Position numbers and translations under genes: made by a program. The notes under the pieces are model-generated. The model saw only the letters and a program-made list of their open reading frames with translations. It was not told where the DNA came from and made no database searches. A DNA stretch of 45,443 bases, taken from the NCBI GenBank assembly GCA_038323965.1, contig JBBQHM010000006.1:1-45443 (forward strand). Direction: 5' to 3'. This document shows positions 8,988 to 15,740 of the stretch, piece after piece. The DNA is from JBBQHM01 sp038323965. Its GTDB lineage: Bacteria; Verrucomicrobiota; Verrucomicrobiia; Chthoniobacterales; UBA10450. Numbering within the stretch: the stretch's first letter is position 1; every line of letters begins with the position of its first letter.

Positions 8988-9545
8988 ATGAAGTTGCAGA
9001 CCGTTCTCGCCACTATCTGTCTTTCCGTCGTGTGGATAACGAGTGCCGATGCGGATAATCAGGCTGTCGCTAATCAGAACCTCCGCGATACCAAGCTCTT
9101 CATCGCAGAGAATGACGGCGGCAAGCGACGACTGACTCTTCTTCAAGGAGCGACCGAACTTGCTGCAATTGATATCCCGAACCGAATTACTAAAGACAGC
9201 TTGGTGAGAGGCATCAAAGAAGCCGTCTGGACTTCAAACAAGAACGCCGTCGCGGTAGCTTTTCAGAATGACTCACAAACTTTCGCTGTCGTGTTTGTGC
9301 AACGAAACGATGACGGCTTTAAGGCATCTGATGTTAGCGCCGTGGAAGCAGGCAATTTCGGAAAGCTTGGGAGTAAGCCGGGTAACTTTCAACGGTTTGA
9401 GACAAAGCCAACCGAATGGTTGAAGCGCGAAGATGGTCTCTTCCAGGTCGTCGTCCAAACGAAGGCATGGGATGCATCTGGTAAAGCTCAGGCCGCTCGA
9501 GAGCCACTTATCATCAGAAACGATGGCACACCGCTTTTCAGGTAG
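8988..9545 (+). CDS. Secreted protein, putative immunity partner of the RHS amidase tip
   Basis: A 185-residue protein with a clear Sec signal peptide (MKLQTVLATICLSVVWITSADA, cleavage about residue 22). The mature part of about 160 residues is unfamiliar. I assign no enzymatic motif, and it shows alternating strands such as NAVAVAFQND and TFAVVFVQRND. Its ATG lies one base after the RHS stop codon (TGACATG), so the two are translationally coupled. An open frame continues upstream to 8640 inside the toxin region, but 8988 is preferred because the signal peptide begins there. Position directly behind a wall-degrading toxin tip plus periplasmic export is what an immunity protein against a peptidoglycan amidase should show. 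This is inference from context, since no similarity to Tai4 was established. Confidence 0.7.
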   Translation: MKLQTVLATICLSVVWITSADADNQAVANQNLRDTKLFIAENDGGKRRLTLLQGATELAAIDIPNRITKDSLVRGIKEAVWTSNKNAVAVAFQNDSQTFAVVFVQRNDDGFKASDVSAVEAGNFGKLGSKPGNFQRFETKPTEWLKREDGLFQVVVQTKAWDASGKAQAAREPLIIRNDGTPLFR

Positions 9546-9754
9546 CGATGTATCTGCAGCGCACGACGCTTGAGACTAGACGCGGGTAACTAGCCAACCG
9601 CCCGCCGCGGCAGGAGCTGCGCCGGCGCAGCGCTCGCCCACTTAACCGCAGAGCCCTGCGCCGTCACATCTCCTGCTCAAACGCCGCGCCCGAGCGGACC
9701 ATCCTGCCCGGACCCACCGCCGGCGGTCACGCGGGCTGCTTGGCGAACCGCTGC

Positions 9755-9799
9755 GCGCGAGGCTGGCCCGCCCATCATTCCACCGGGCCAGCCTCGCGC
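9755..9799. repeat. REP-like stem-loop with 16-bp perfect arms
   Basis: Bases 9755-9770 and 9784-9799 are exact reverse complements, separated by a 13-base loop. With the palindromes at 9616-9631 and 9716-9727 and the RAYT relic 200 bases downstream, it resembles the REP/BIME elements that RAYT transposases mobilise. It could also act as a transcription terminator for the RHS/immunity pair, though there is no T-run after it. Confidence 0.6.
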
Positions 9800-9984
9800 T
9801 CCGCTCAGCATACAACAGCGGTGAGGCAAAGTGCGGCGCTCCCAAGCGGACCGCCGCGGCACCCTGAGAGGGGACCCGCCGCGCCCCCGGCCGTGCGCCG
9901 CACTTAGGGAGGAATTGGGGTCGGTGCTCACTTTTTGCACTTTTCTGGTTGTGCTGCTTTTGACTGGGAGGATAAAGTGCTGGC

Positions 9985-10098
9985 ATGCCGAGATCGCTGC
10001 GCATGGAGTGTGAAGGCGCGCTCTATCAAGTGATCAGCCGGGGCGATCGGCGGAAAGACATCTTCTGGATGACCGGGACCGACGCGTGGGAAAATTGA
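9985..10098 (+). pseudogene. N-terminal relic of a REP-associated tyrosine transposase (RAYT, Y1_Tnp)
   Basis: The translation begins MPRSLRMECEGALYQVISRG followed by DRRKDIF, which matches the characteristic start of TnpA_REP/Y1 transposases (R-x-x-x-E-x-x-G-A-x-Y-H-V-x-x-R-G-x-x-R). After DIF a one-base shift restores LDDRDR, the next conserved element, so there is a frameshift as well as truncation. The catalytic HUH motif and tyrosine are absent. The remnant runs straight into the lpxD-tail copy at 10089. It is clearly inactive and marks a past mobile element. Confidence 0.75.
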
Positions 10099-10131
10099 TT
10101 GACTGGGTCAAGCACTGGAACAAAAGCTTGG
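10089..10131 (+). repeat. Right copy of the lpxD 3' direct repeat
   Basis: These 43 bases match lpxD bases 4023-4066 with one C-to-T change and one missing A. The bases GCGTGG just before (10084-10089) also occur in lpxD at 4005-4010, so the copied piece may be slightly longer with a 13-base internal deletion. The copy is out of context here and codes for nothing. It marks the right edge of the RHS/RAYT island. Confidence 0.85.
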
Positions 10132-10208
10132 TCTTTGACCTCGCTGCTCGCGCTGCGTGGACGCGAACGGTGAGAGGCGCTGGAACGCGGCGTTGCTAAT
10201 TCCAGAAG

Positions 10209-10236
10209 TTGGCAAGCGAAGTGCTATGGAGATTAT
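10209..10236 (+). promoter_or_regulatory. Possible sigma-70-type promoter for the response regulator
   Basis: TTGGCA at 10209-10214 is one base off the -35 consensus. GATTAT at 10231-10236 is a 4/6 match to the -10 box, with a 16-base spacer. The site lies within an unusually AT-rich patch just before the ATG at 10254, which would leave only a very short leader. Weak evidence; promoter consensus in this phylum is poorly known to me. Confidence 0.25.
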
Positions 10237-10253
10237 AGAAAATATAACTTGCC

Positions 10254-10703
10254 ATGCACGCTATCCAACACAAAAAGGTCGACTTCCTCATCGTCGACGA
10301 CAATCCGACCATTACTCGTTTCCTCGGCACTTACCTTGAGCAGAAGGGCCATTCCTGCGCCGCGCTGACCGAAGGATTCCAGACCGCGTCGTGGCTCCAG
10401 ACCAACGATTGCGAAGTGGCGATCGTCGATCTGAACATGCCGAAAGTTGATGGCATTTCGGTCATCACATACCTGAGAGACGTCAGGCCCGCGTTGCCGG
10501 TCATCGTCTTTACCGGCGTCGGCTATGACGAACAGCAGATGCACGCCGCTCTCCGCGCGGGCGCAAACGGCTACGTCAGTAAAAATCTCCCGGCCGAGCA
10601 ATTGTATTGCGTGCTTGCGCGCGTGCTCGCGACCAGCCGCCAACGCGCTCGTCGGGTGGCAATGAGCTTCCGCGATCATCAGGCGCTCCTCGGCGCTGCC
10701 TGA
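10254..10703 (+). CDS. Stand-alone response regulator receiver protein
   Basis: A 149-residue CheY-like protein with a single receiver domain and no DNA-binding output domain. Key residues are present: acidic pair Asp15-Asp16 (LIVDDNP), phosphoacceptor Asp59 (IVDLNMPKVDG), the switch Thr87 (VIVFTGVG) and the conserved Lys110 (YVSKNLP). The last 30 residues are a basic, helical tail (RQRARRVAMSF). It probably relays phosphate to or from a kinase encoded elsewhere, since no histidine kinase is adjacent on this side of the island. The histidine kinase at 32-2041 may have been closer before the island arrived, but a pairing is speculative. The gene ends three bases before the convergent NYN gene. 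Confidence 0.88.
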   Translation: MHAIQHKKVDFLIVDDNPTITRFLGTYLEQKGHSCAALTEGFQTASWLQTNDCEVAIVDLNMPKVDGISVITYLRDVRPALPVIVFTGVGYDEQQMHAALRAGANGYVSKNLPAEQLYCVLARVLATSRQRARRVAMSFRDHQALLGAA

Positions 10704-10706
10704 TTT

Positions 10707-11120
10707 TTAACGACGGAGCGCTTCGTCGAGCAGAGCTCGCAGTCCTTCCACGGAGATGCATTCCGCGCCGCAAGCGGAGGCAGTTTCCTGTTCCAGTCGA
10801 TCGGAGGTGGCAACAACGAGGTCGAACTTCTCCGCGTACTTGCTGGCTAGCCGTTCGATAATCGAGTCCGCGGTTTGGCCGGAGCGGGAATAAAATATTT
10901 GGACGCCGTGCGGCTCCGACTCGTCGCTAGCATGGGCCCCCGCACCGTCAAACACCACGACGGCACGGACACCTGTCCAATCCTGGTAATTGCGCAGTTG
11001 TTTTACGAGCTCATCGCGCGCGAGCGAAGAGCGCCGGGTGTGGAGGCGCCGTAAATCAGGCCAGCCGAAAATGACGCTGTGCCCATCCACTACGAGGTAT
11101 CGCGTGCGCATTCCAGACAC
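10707..11120 (-). CDS. NYN domain (YacP/Rae1-like) putative ribonuclease
   Basis: A 137-residue protein that looks like the YacP-like NYN (PIN-fold) family. The first strand RYLVVDGHSVIFG carries the conserved Asp. AVVVFDGAG supplies another acidic position, and IFYSRSGQTADSIIERL together with LVVATSDRLEQ gives the remaining acidic cluster expected for metal-dependent RNA cleavage. In Bacillus subtilis the related Rae1 is a ribosome-associated endoribonuclease. The exact role here is unknown. The GTG start at 11120 gives MSGMRTRY; the ATG three codons later (11111) is an equally good start. It lies 15 bases after the 45-residue basic protein and probably forms an operon with it. Confidence 0.8.
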   Translation of the reverse strand: MSGMRTRYLVVDGHSVIFGWPDLRRLHTRRSSLARDELVKQLRNYQDWTGVRAVVVFDGAGAHASDESEPHGVQIFYSRSGQTADSIIERLASKYAEKFDLVVATSDRLEQETASACGAECISVEGLRALLDEALRR

Positions 11121-11135
11121 GCGCGGAGTTCAAAG

Positions 11136-11273
11136 TTATCCCGCGGCGGCCGCGGTTTTTCGGCTCTTGGTTTTCACGACCGGGCGTTTCACCGCCTTCT
11201 GCTTGGCCTTTTGACGCTCCAGATAAGCTTTATGCCGTTTACGTTTTGTGCGGACACGAAGTTGCTGACCCAT
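11136..11273 (-). CDS. Small, very basic 45-residue protein
   Basis: ATG at 11271-11273 opens a 45-codon frame starting MGQQLRVRTKRKRHKAYLER and ending in an alanine-rich tail, with TAA at 11136-11138. About 40 percent of residues are Lys or Arg. The composition suggests RNA, DNA or ribosome binding. I recall similar short basic proteins in Verrucomicrobia, but no function is known to me. It sits just upstream of the NYN nuclease gene on the same strand, which points to RNA-related work. It is easily missed because of its size. Confidence 0.65.
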   Translation of the reverse strand: MGQQLRVRTKRKRHKAYLERQKAKQKAVKRPVVKTKSRKTAAAAG

Positions 11274-11391
11274 GGGCGTCTATAAGTCTGGAGCGCATCC
11301 GGCGCAACGTGTAATCGCGCAGCATTCGCCGTTGCGCAGAATCGCGTTTATCATGTAGAAACGTGCTGCTTCCACTGCTTTCTTCCCCTAC

Positions 11392-12198
11392 GTGATTTCG
11401 CAAAAAAATGTCATTGGCGTCTCCGTGCTACTGCTCCTGCTCGCGGCGATCTTTGGCGCGTTGAATGTCACGAAAACGCGCACGCTGCGAAACGCCGTGG
11501 CCAACACTCAGTCGCAGCGGGACGCGGCCGAAAGACGTCGCGCGTCGCAGGAAAAAGAAATTAAGGAACGCGAACTGAAGGTCGTCGCTGAGACGGCCAA
11601 AGCCGCCGAAACGGAAAACCGCGCGGCCAGCGCCCAGGCCGAGCTCGCGAAAGTGGAAGCGGAGCGAGCTGACGCGCAGGCCAAGGCGCAGGCCAATGAA
11701 ACGGAGATTTCTAATCTACAAAAACGCATCGACGAGATGACCGCGAAGACTTCCAGTAATCCAAATCCCGGCGCCCCGTCCGTGGCGGAATTGCAGGCGC
11801 AACTTGAGGAAGCTCGCAAAGAGCTGGAGGCGGCCGAACGCGAAAAGATTGTCCTAAGCGAAAAAACCCGCGGGACGCAGGATCGCACAGCGTCGGCCAC
11901 GATCGAGACAACCACGACGAAACGACGCGACGCGCCGGCAAATCGGCCCGGCATTCGGGGCACCGTCCTCGCCGTGAATCTGGCCTACAACTTCGTCGTT
12001 CTAAATCTCGGAGGACGGCAGGGCGTCGAGCCAAATGCGGAAATGCTGGTTTTGCGGGGCGGCTCACTGATTGCAAAAATCCGCGTCTCCTCTGTTGAAC
12101 CGGCGACGGCCATCTGTGATATTTTAACGAACAGCCTGGCGCGCGGCGTTCAGGTGCAACCCGGTGACATTGTTATCTATGCTGGCTCTAACTCGTAA
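11392..12198 (+). CDS. Membrane-anchored coiled-coil protein with C-terminal beta domain
   Basis: A 268-residue protein starting at GTG (11392). Residues 7-26 (VIGVSVLLLLLAAIFGAL) form one N-terminal membrane anchor. Residues 30-160 are a long charged Ala/Glu/Lys coiled coil, interrupted by SSNPNPGAPS. Residues 185-268 form a compact beta domain (GIRGTVLAVNLAYNFVVLNL, GVEPNAEMLVLRGGSLIAKI) like the small beta-barrel repeats seen in verrucomicrobial and planctomycetal envelope proteins and loosely in MreC. It probably lies in the periplasm attached to the inner membrane. Function is unknown. The downstream lipoprotein gene overlaps its last 20 bases, so the two are likely coexpressed. Confidence 0.75.
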   Translation: MISQKNVIGVSVLLLLLAAIFGALNVTKTRTLRNAVANTQSQRDAAERRRASQEKEIKERELKVVAETAKAAETENRAASAQAELAKVEAERADAQAKAQANETEISNLQKRIDEMTAKTSSNPNPGAPSVAELQAQLEEARKELEAAEREKIVLSEKTRGTQDRTASATIETTTTKRRDAPANRPGIRGTVLAVNLAYNFVVLNLGGRQGVEPNAEMLVLRGGSLIAKIRVSSVEPATAICDILTNSLARGVQVQPGDIVIYAGSNS

Positions 12199-12385
12199 CT
12201 CCTTAAAACGTTTCGGCGCTTTATGCTTGCTCGCGCTCTCATTTGGACTCTCGTCGTGCGCGACCGAAAAAAAGGTTGCTCTGGTTGATGATCCTAACGG
12301 CAAACCAGAATCCCAGCTGCCGTGGAATCGCCAGGAAAAATGGGAAACCGGCGGCCAATTCGCCAACATGACGGACCGGCGTTAA
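12179..12385 (+). CDS. Small lipoprotein
   Basis: A 68-residue protein with a lipoprotein signal peptide. Residues 1-26 have a basic start (RNSLKRF), a hydrophobic core (LCLLALSFGL) and a lipobox LSSC with Cys27 as the lipidated residue. The mature part is about 42 residues and includes ESQLPWNRQEKWE, a Pro-Trp-Asn pattern I associate with short verrucomicrobial lipoproteins. ATG at 12179 is preferred over GTG at 12164 because it gives a normal-length signal peptide. It overlaps the end of the coiled-coil gene by 20 bases and ends seven bases from the convergent glgC. Function unknown. Confidence 0.7.
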   Translation: MLALTRNSLKRFGALCLLALSFGLSSCATEKKVALVDDPNGKPESQLPWNRQEKWETGGQFANMTDRR

Positions 12386-12392
12386 TCGCCGC

Positions 12393-13697
12393 TCAAACCC
12401 AGACGCCGGGCGGAATCGCCGCGTTCTTCGGGACCACGACGATCCCGTCGCGGATGTAGTAATTTTCGCCATCGTAATGTGACGGTTTCCCTTCCGGGGT
12501 AACCACGACGCCGTCCCCTATTCGCGCGTTCTTGTCGATGATCGCGCGATCGATCACGCAGTTTCGTCCGATACCGATCGGCGGCAAACCGTGCCCGCGT
12601 TCCGGCGCGTCGGATTCAAAGTAATCCGCACCCATTACGATGCTGTTCCGGATGGTGGCACCGCTGTTGATGATGCTGCGGATACCAATGACGCAGCGTT
12701 CGAGATGCGCATCGGTGATGATGCATCCATCCGAGATAATCGCCTGGCGTGAGGTTGCGCCATTAATTTTGCTACCGGGCAGGAAGCGCGGATGCGTGTA
12801 GATCGGTGTCTCGGCGTCGAAGAAACTGTACTCCGGCACGATGTCGGTAAGGTCGAGGTTCGCCTCATAGAAAGCGCGGATCGTCCCGATGTCTTCCCAG
12901 TAACCGTCAAAGATAAACGAGCTGACATGGCGCTCCTCGATCGCGGCCGGGATGACGTGTTTACCGAAATCGTTCAGCAGATTGTCGAGACATTCGACCA
13001 GCACATCACGCTTAAAAACGTAAATACCCATCGAAGCTTCGTAGAGATCTACCGACTCCTCCAATCCGGCCTGCTGGGAGAGAGCCGCGTTCATTTTCAT
13101 CTCGTCGAGAATCGCGGGCTCGCTCGGTTTCTCCACAAACCGGGATATCCTCCGGTCTTCGCCGCTGAGCATGATGCCAAAGCTAGACGCTCGCTCGCGC
13201 CGGACGGGTTTCGTCGCCAGCGTGATATCAGCGCCGCTGGTGATGTGCTGATGCAGTAAGGTCCGGAAATCCATCCGGTAAAGCTGGTCGCCACTCAGGA
13301 TCACGTAGTGGTCATACGGTCGCTCGAGAAAATACCGCATGTTCTGCCGCACCGCGTCCGCCGTGCCCTGATACCATTCGGAGCCTTCCGGCGTCTGCTG
13401 CGCGGCCAAAATCTCGACGAAGCTGCGCGAAAAGTTGTCGAACTTGTAGCTCGCCTGAATGTGACGATGGAGCGACATCGTGTTGAACTGCGTGAGCACA
13501 TAAATCGAGCGCATGCCGGAGTTCAGGCAGTTACTGATTGGGATGTCGACCAGCCGATATTTACCGCCCAGTGGAACAGCCGGCTTCGCTCGATCTTTCG
13601 TTAACGGAAACAAACGCGTGCCTGCTCCGCCGCCCATGATGATCGCCAGTGTCCGCTTCGTCGTCCCAGGCGGAAGTGCGGGTGCGTGCATCATCAT
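12393..13697 (-). CDS. glgC: Glucose-1-phosphate adenylyltransferase
   Basis: A 434-residue ADP-glucose pyrophosphorylase, making ADP-glucose from ATP and glucose-1-phosphate as the first committed step of bacterial glycogen synthesis. The nucleotide-binding signature GGGAGTRLFPLT is followed by RAKPAVPLGGKYRLVD. Later motifs include VLSGDQLYRMD, VEKP and the C-terminal left-handed beta-helix with hexapeptide-like repeats (SDGCIITDAHLERCVIG). Length and the whole domain order fit the GlgC family, including the plant-like subgroup. The first ATG at 13697 is taken; two more Met codons follow at once. It is divergent from glmS with a large hairpin between. Other glycogen genes are not in the window. 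Confidence 0.95.
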   Translation of the reverse strand: MMMHAPALPPGTTKRTLAIIMGGGAGTRLFPLTKDRAKPAVPLGGKYRLVDIPISNCLNSGMRSIYVLTQFNTMSLHRHIQASYKFDNFSRSFVEILAAQQTPEGSEWYQGTADAVRQNMRYFLERPYDHYVILSGDQLYRMDFRTLLHQHITSGADITLATKPVRRERASSFGIMLSGEDRRISRFVEKPSEPAILDEMKMNAALSQQAGLEESVDLYEASMGIYVFKRDVLVECLDNLLNDFGKHVIPAAIEERHVSSFIFDGYWEDIGTIRAFYEANLDLTDIVPEYSFFDAETPIYTHPRFLPGSKINGATSRQAIISDGCIITDAHLERCVIGIRSIINSGATIRNSIVMGADYFESDAPERGHGLPPIGIGRNCVIDRAIIDKNARIGDGVVVTPEGKPSHYDGENYYIRDGIVVVPKNAAIPPGVWV

Positions 13698-13734
13698 GAT
13701 TGCCTAACGCCGATTCGCGCGCGGTGCAATTTCC

Positions 13735-13831
13735 CGGTCATCCCGAGCGAAGCCGAGGGACCCCGTCGCGTAAAGAACAGCCTCGCTGCCTGTTAAGCCG
13801 CGGGGTCCCTCGGCTTCGCTCGGGATGACCG
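13735..13831. repeat. Class A palindromic element: 31-bp perfect inverted repeat
   Basis: Bases 13735-13765 and 13801-13831 are exact reverse complements, framing a 35-base centre. The arm contains GTCATCCCGAGCGAAGC followed by CGAGGGACCCCG. Related arms occur at 19306-19390, 28686-28842, 30624-30704 and a half-site at 40217-40248. This copy lies between the divergent glgC and glmS promoters. Confidence 0.9.
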
Positions 13832-13872
13832 TTCGGGCGGCCGATAATGTGCTATGGTTTCGGCCCTAACTT

Positions 13873-15729
13873 ATGTGCGGAATAGTCGGTTACGTTGGTC
13901 GGTCGGAAGCGGCGCCCATCCTGCTGGATGGACTGCGCCGGCTCGAGTATCGCGGTTACGATTCGGCCGGGGTCGCGATCGTGAATGGTAAAGGGGTTGA
14001 GACGCGGAAATGCGCCGGTCGCATCGCCTCGCTGGCGAGTCTTATGTCCAAGGAGCCGCCGTCCGGCACCTACGGGATCAGCCACACCCGCTGGGCCACG
14101 CACGGGAAAGTCACCGACGACAATGCGCACCCGCATTTCGACCAGAGCGGCAAACTCGCGCTCGTGCATAACGGCGTCATCGAGAATTACGCACTGCTAA
14201 AAGAGCAGCTCGTGCGCGAACACGGCGAGACGTTTAAATCGGAGACGGACACCGAGGTTCTCGCGCACCTGATCGGGAGCATTTACGCGAAACTCGACGG
14301 GAAAGATTCCAAGGCACGACTGGTGAACGCGACACGCGCCGCCCTCAAACAGGTGATTGGAACCTACGGCATCGCACTCCTGCACGCCGATGTGCCGGAT
14401 TTCATGATCGGCGCCCGACGAGGCTCACCGCTCGTTCTCGGCGTGGGCAAGGACGAGAATTTTCTGGCGAGCGATGTGAGCGCGATCGTCGCTTACACCC
14501 GGGACGCCGTCTACCTCAACGACTTCGATATCGTTGCGGTGGAACGCGATAAATTTGAGATCAGCTCCGTCGCCGGTGCGTCTGGCGGCTACGAAGTGAG
14601 CAAGGTCGACTTCAGCGCGGACGAAGTGAGCAAAGGCGATTACCCGCACTACATGCTCAAGGAAATCTTTGAGCAACCGAACACCGTGCGCGACGCCATG
14701 CGCGGAAGATTGAGTACCGAGGAATGCACCGCAAAGCTTGGTGGTCTTAACATGACGCCCACTGAGTTGCGCCAGGTCGATCGCCTGGTGCTGACCGGAT
14801 GCGGGACCGCACTGCACGCGGCGATGGTGGGCGAATATCTCATCGAGCAACTCGCGAACATTCCGGTGGAAGTGGAATACGCGAGTGAGTTTCGCCATCG
14901 CAATACCCCGATGAGCGGTAACACGCTCGTCTTCGCCCTCAGCCAGAGCGGCGAGACCGCCGACACGCTTGGCGGATTGCGAGAAGCGCAGCGCAAAGGG
15001 TATCGGGCGCTCGGTGTTTGTAACAACGTCGCCAGCACCATCGCACGCGAAAGCGATGGCGGTGTTTACATGCACGCGGGCCCGGAGATCGGCGTTGCCG
15101 CCACCAAATCTTTTACTTCACAGCTCGTGATCATGACTCTGATCGGTTTGCTGGTCGGTCGCATGCGCCATCTCTCGACATCGGAAGGCACGCGCCTGAT
15201 CGAAGCGCTCGAAGCGCTTCCGGAACAGATCGAAAAAGTGCTAAAATTGAACGATCACATCCGCTCGATCGCTCAAAAGTATGTTCACGCCAAAGGGATG
15301 CTTTTCTTCGGGCGTCAATTCAATTTTCCGATTGCGCTCGAGGGAGCATTGAAAATGAAAGAGATCACTTATCTCTACGCGGAAGGCCATCCCAGCGCTG
15401 AGCTTAAGCATGGCATCATTGCACTGATCAGCCCGGAGTTGCCATCGCTGTTCATCGCCCCGGATGACGCGGTTTTCTCGAAGAACCTGAACAATATCGA
15501 GCAGGTAAAAGCGCGGAAAGGTCCGGTGATCTGTGTCACTAGCGGCAACGGTCCAGCCAAGCTGAAAGGCATCGCCGACGACATCATCGAAATTCCGAGC
15601 TCTCCCTATCCTGTCACCCCGATCCTGAGTGTGATTCCGCTGCAATTGTTATCTTATCATCTCGCCGTGGAACTCGGCCGCGATGTCGATAAACCGCGCA
15701 ATCTCGCGAAAAGCGTCACCGTCGAATAG
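13873..15729 (+). CDS. glmS: Glutamine-fructose-6-phosphate aminotransferase (isomerizing)
   Basis: A 618-residue enzyme that makes glucosamine-6-phosphate from fructose-6-phosphate and glutamine, the entry to UDP-GlcNAc for peptidoglycan and lipid A. It starts MCGIVGYVG, so Cys2 becomes the N-terminal nucleophile of the class II glutaminase domain (residues 1-240). Two SIS sugar-isomerase domains follow (about 290-430 and 465-600), with LTGCGTALHAA, SQSGETADT, ATKSFTSQ and EGALKMKEITYLYAEG. The C-terminus KPRNLAKSVTVE is the conserved GlmS end. The gspE gene follows after 11 bases on the same strand, so readthrough into the secretion operon is possible. Confidence 0.97.
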   Translation: MCGIVGYVGRSEAAPILLDGLRRLEYRGYDSAGVAIVNGKGVETRKCAGRIASLASLMSKEPPSGTYGISHTRWATHGKVTDDNAHPHFDQSGKLALVHNGVIENYALLKEQLVREHGETFKSETDTEVLAHLIGSIYAKLDGKDSKARLVNATRAALKQVIGTYGIALLHADVPDFMIGARRGSPLVLGVGKDENFLASDVSAIVAYTRDAVYLNDFDIVAVERDKFEISSVAGASGGYEVSKVDFSADEVSKGDYPHYMLKEIFEQPNTVRDAMRGRLSTEECTAKLGGLNMTPTELRQVDRLVLTGCGTALHAAMVGEYLIEQLANIPVEVEYASEFRHRNTPMSGNTLVFALSQSGETADTLGGLREAQRKGYRALGVCNNVASTIARESDGGVYMHAGPEIGVAATKSFTSQLVIMTLIGLLVGRMRHLSTSEGTRLIEALEALPEQIEKVLKLNDHIRSIAQKYVHAKGMLFFGRQFNFPIALEGALKMKEITYLYAEGHPSAELKHGIIALISPELPSLFIAPDDAVFSKNLNNIEQVKARKGPVICVTSGNGPAKLKGIADDIIEIPSSPYPVTPILSVIPLQLLSYHLAVELGRDVDKPRNLAKSVTVE

Positions 15730-15740
15730 TCGGTTGTTCC

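Larger units (their letters stand above)
9546..10253 (+). other. Long non-coding stretch with palindromes and transposon relics
   Basis: About 700 bases without a credible intact gene. From left to right it holds a 16-base perfect palindrome at 9616-9631, a 12-base palindrome at 9716-9727, a stem-loop at 9755-9799, and an inverted repeat with 10-base arms beginning with aagtgcggcg near 9827 and ending about 9905. A REP-associated transposase relic lies at 9985-10098 and the lpxD-tail copy at 10089-10131. A 120-base tail of unknown origin leads to the response regulator. Several short open frames across the GC-rich part have arginine- and proline-rich, low-complexity translations and are not believed. 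Confidence 0.7.

Noticed and set aside
4221..9545. Prophage or complete insertion sequence as the source of the island
   Set aside because: No integrase, phage structural gene, intact transposase or clear terminal inverted repeats; only a RAYT relic and the lpxD-tail repeat were found.
9642..10004. Open frames on both strands in the GC-rich gap after the immunity gene
   Set aside because: Low-complexity Arg/Pro/Gly translations, overlap with palindromes and the RAYT relic, no ribosome site.
10157..10339. Short plus-strand frame overlapping the response regulator start
   Set aside because: Runs into the regulator in another phase; no recognisable sequence.
12792..13259. Long frame antisense to glgC and similar antisense frames over glmS, ftsK, pilB and DUF885
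   Set aside because: High-GC shadow frames with no family features, opposite clearly conserved genes.
13735..13831. Hairpin between glgC and glmS as a glmS riboswitch or terminator
   Set aside because: The arms belong to a dispersed repeat class and lack glmS ribozyme features; position between divergent starts does not need a terminator.
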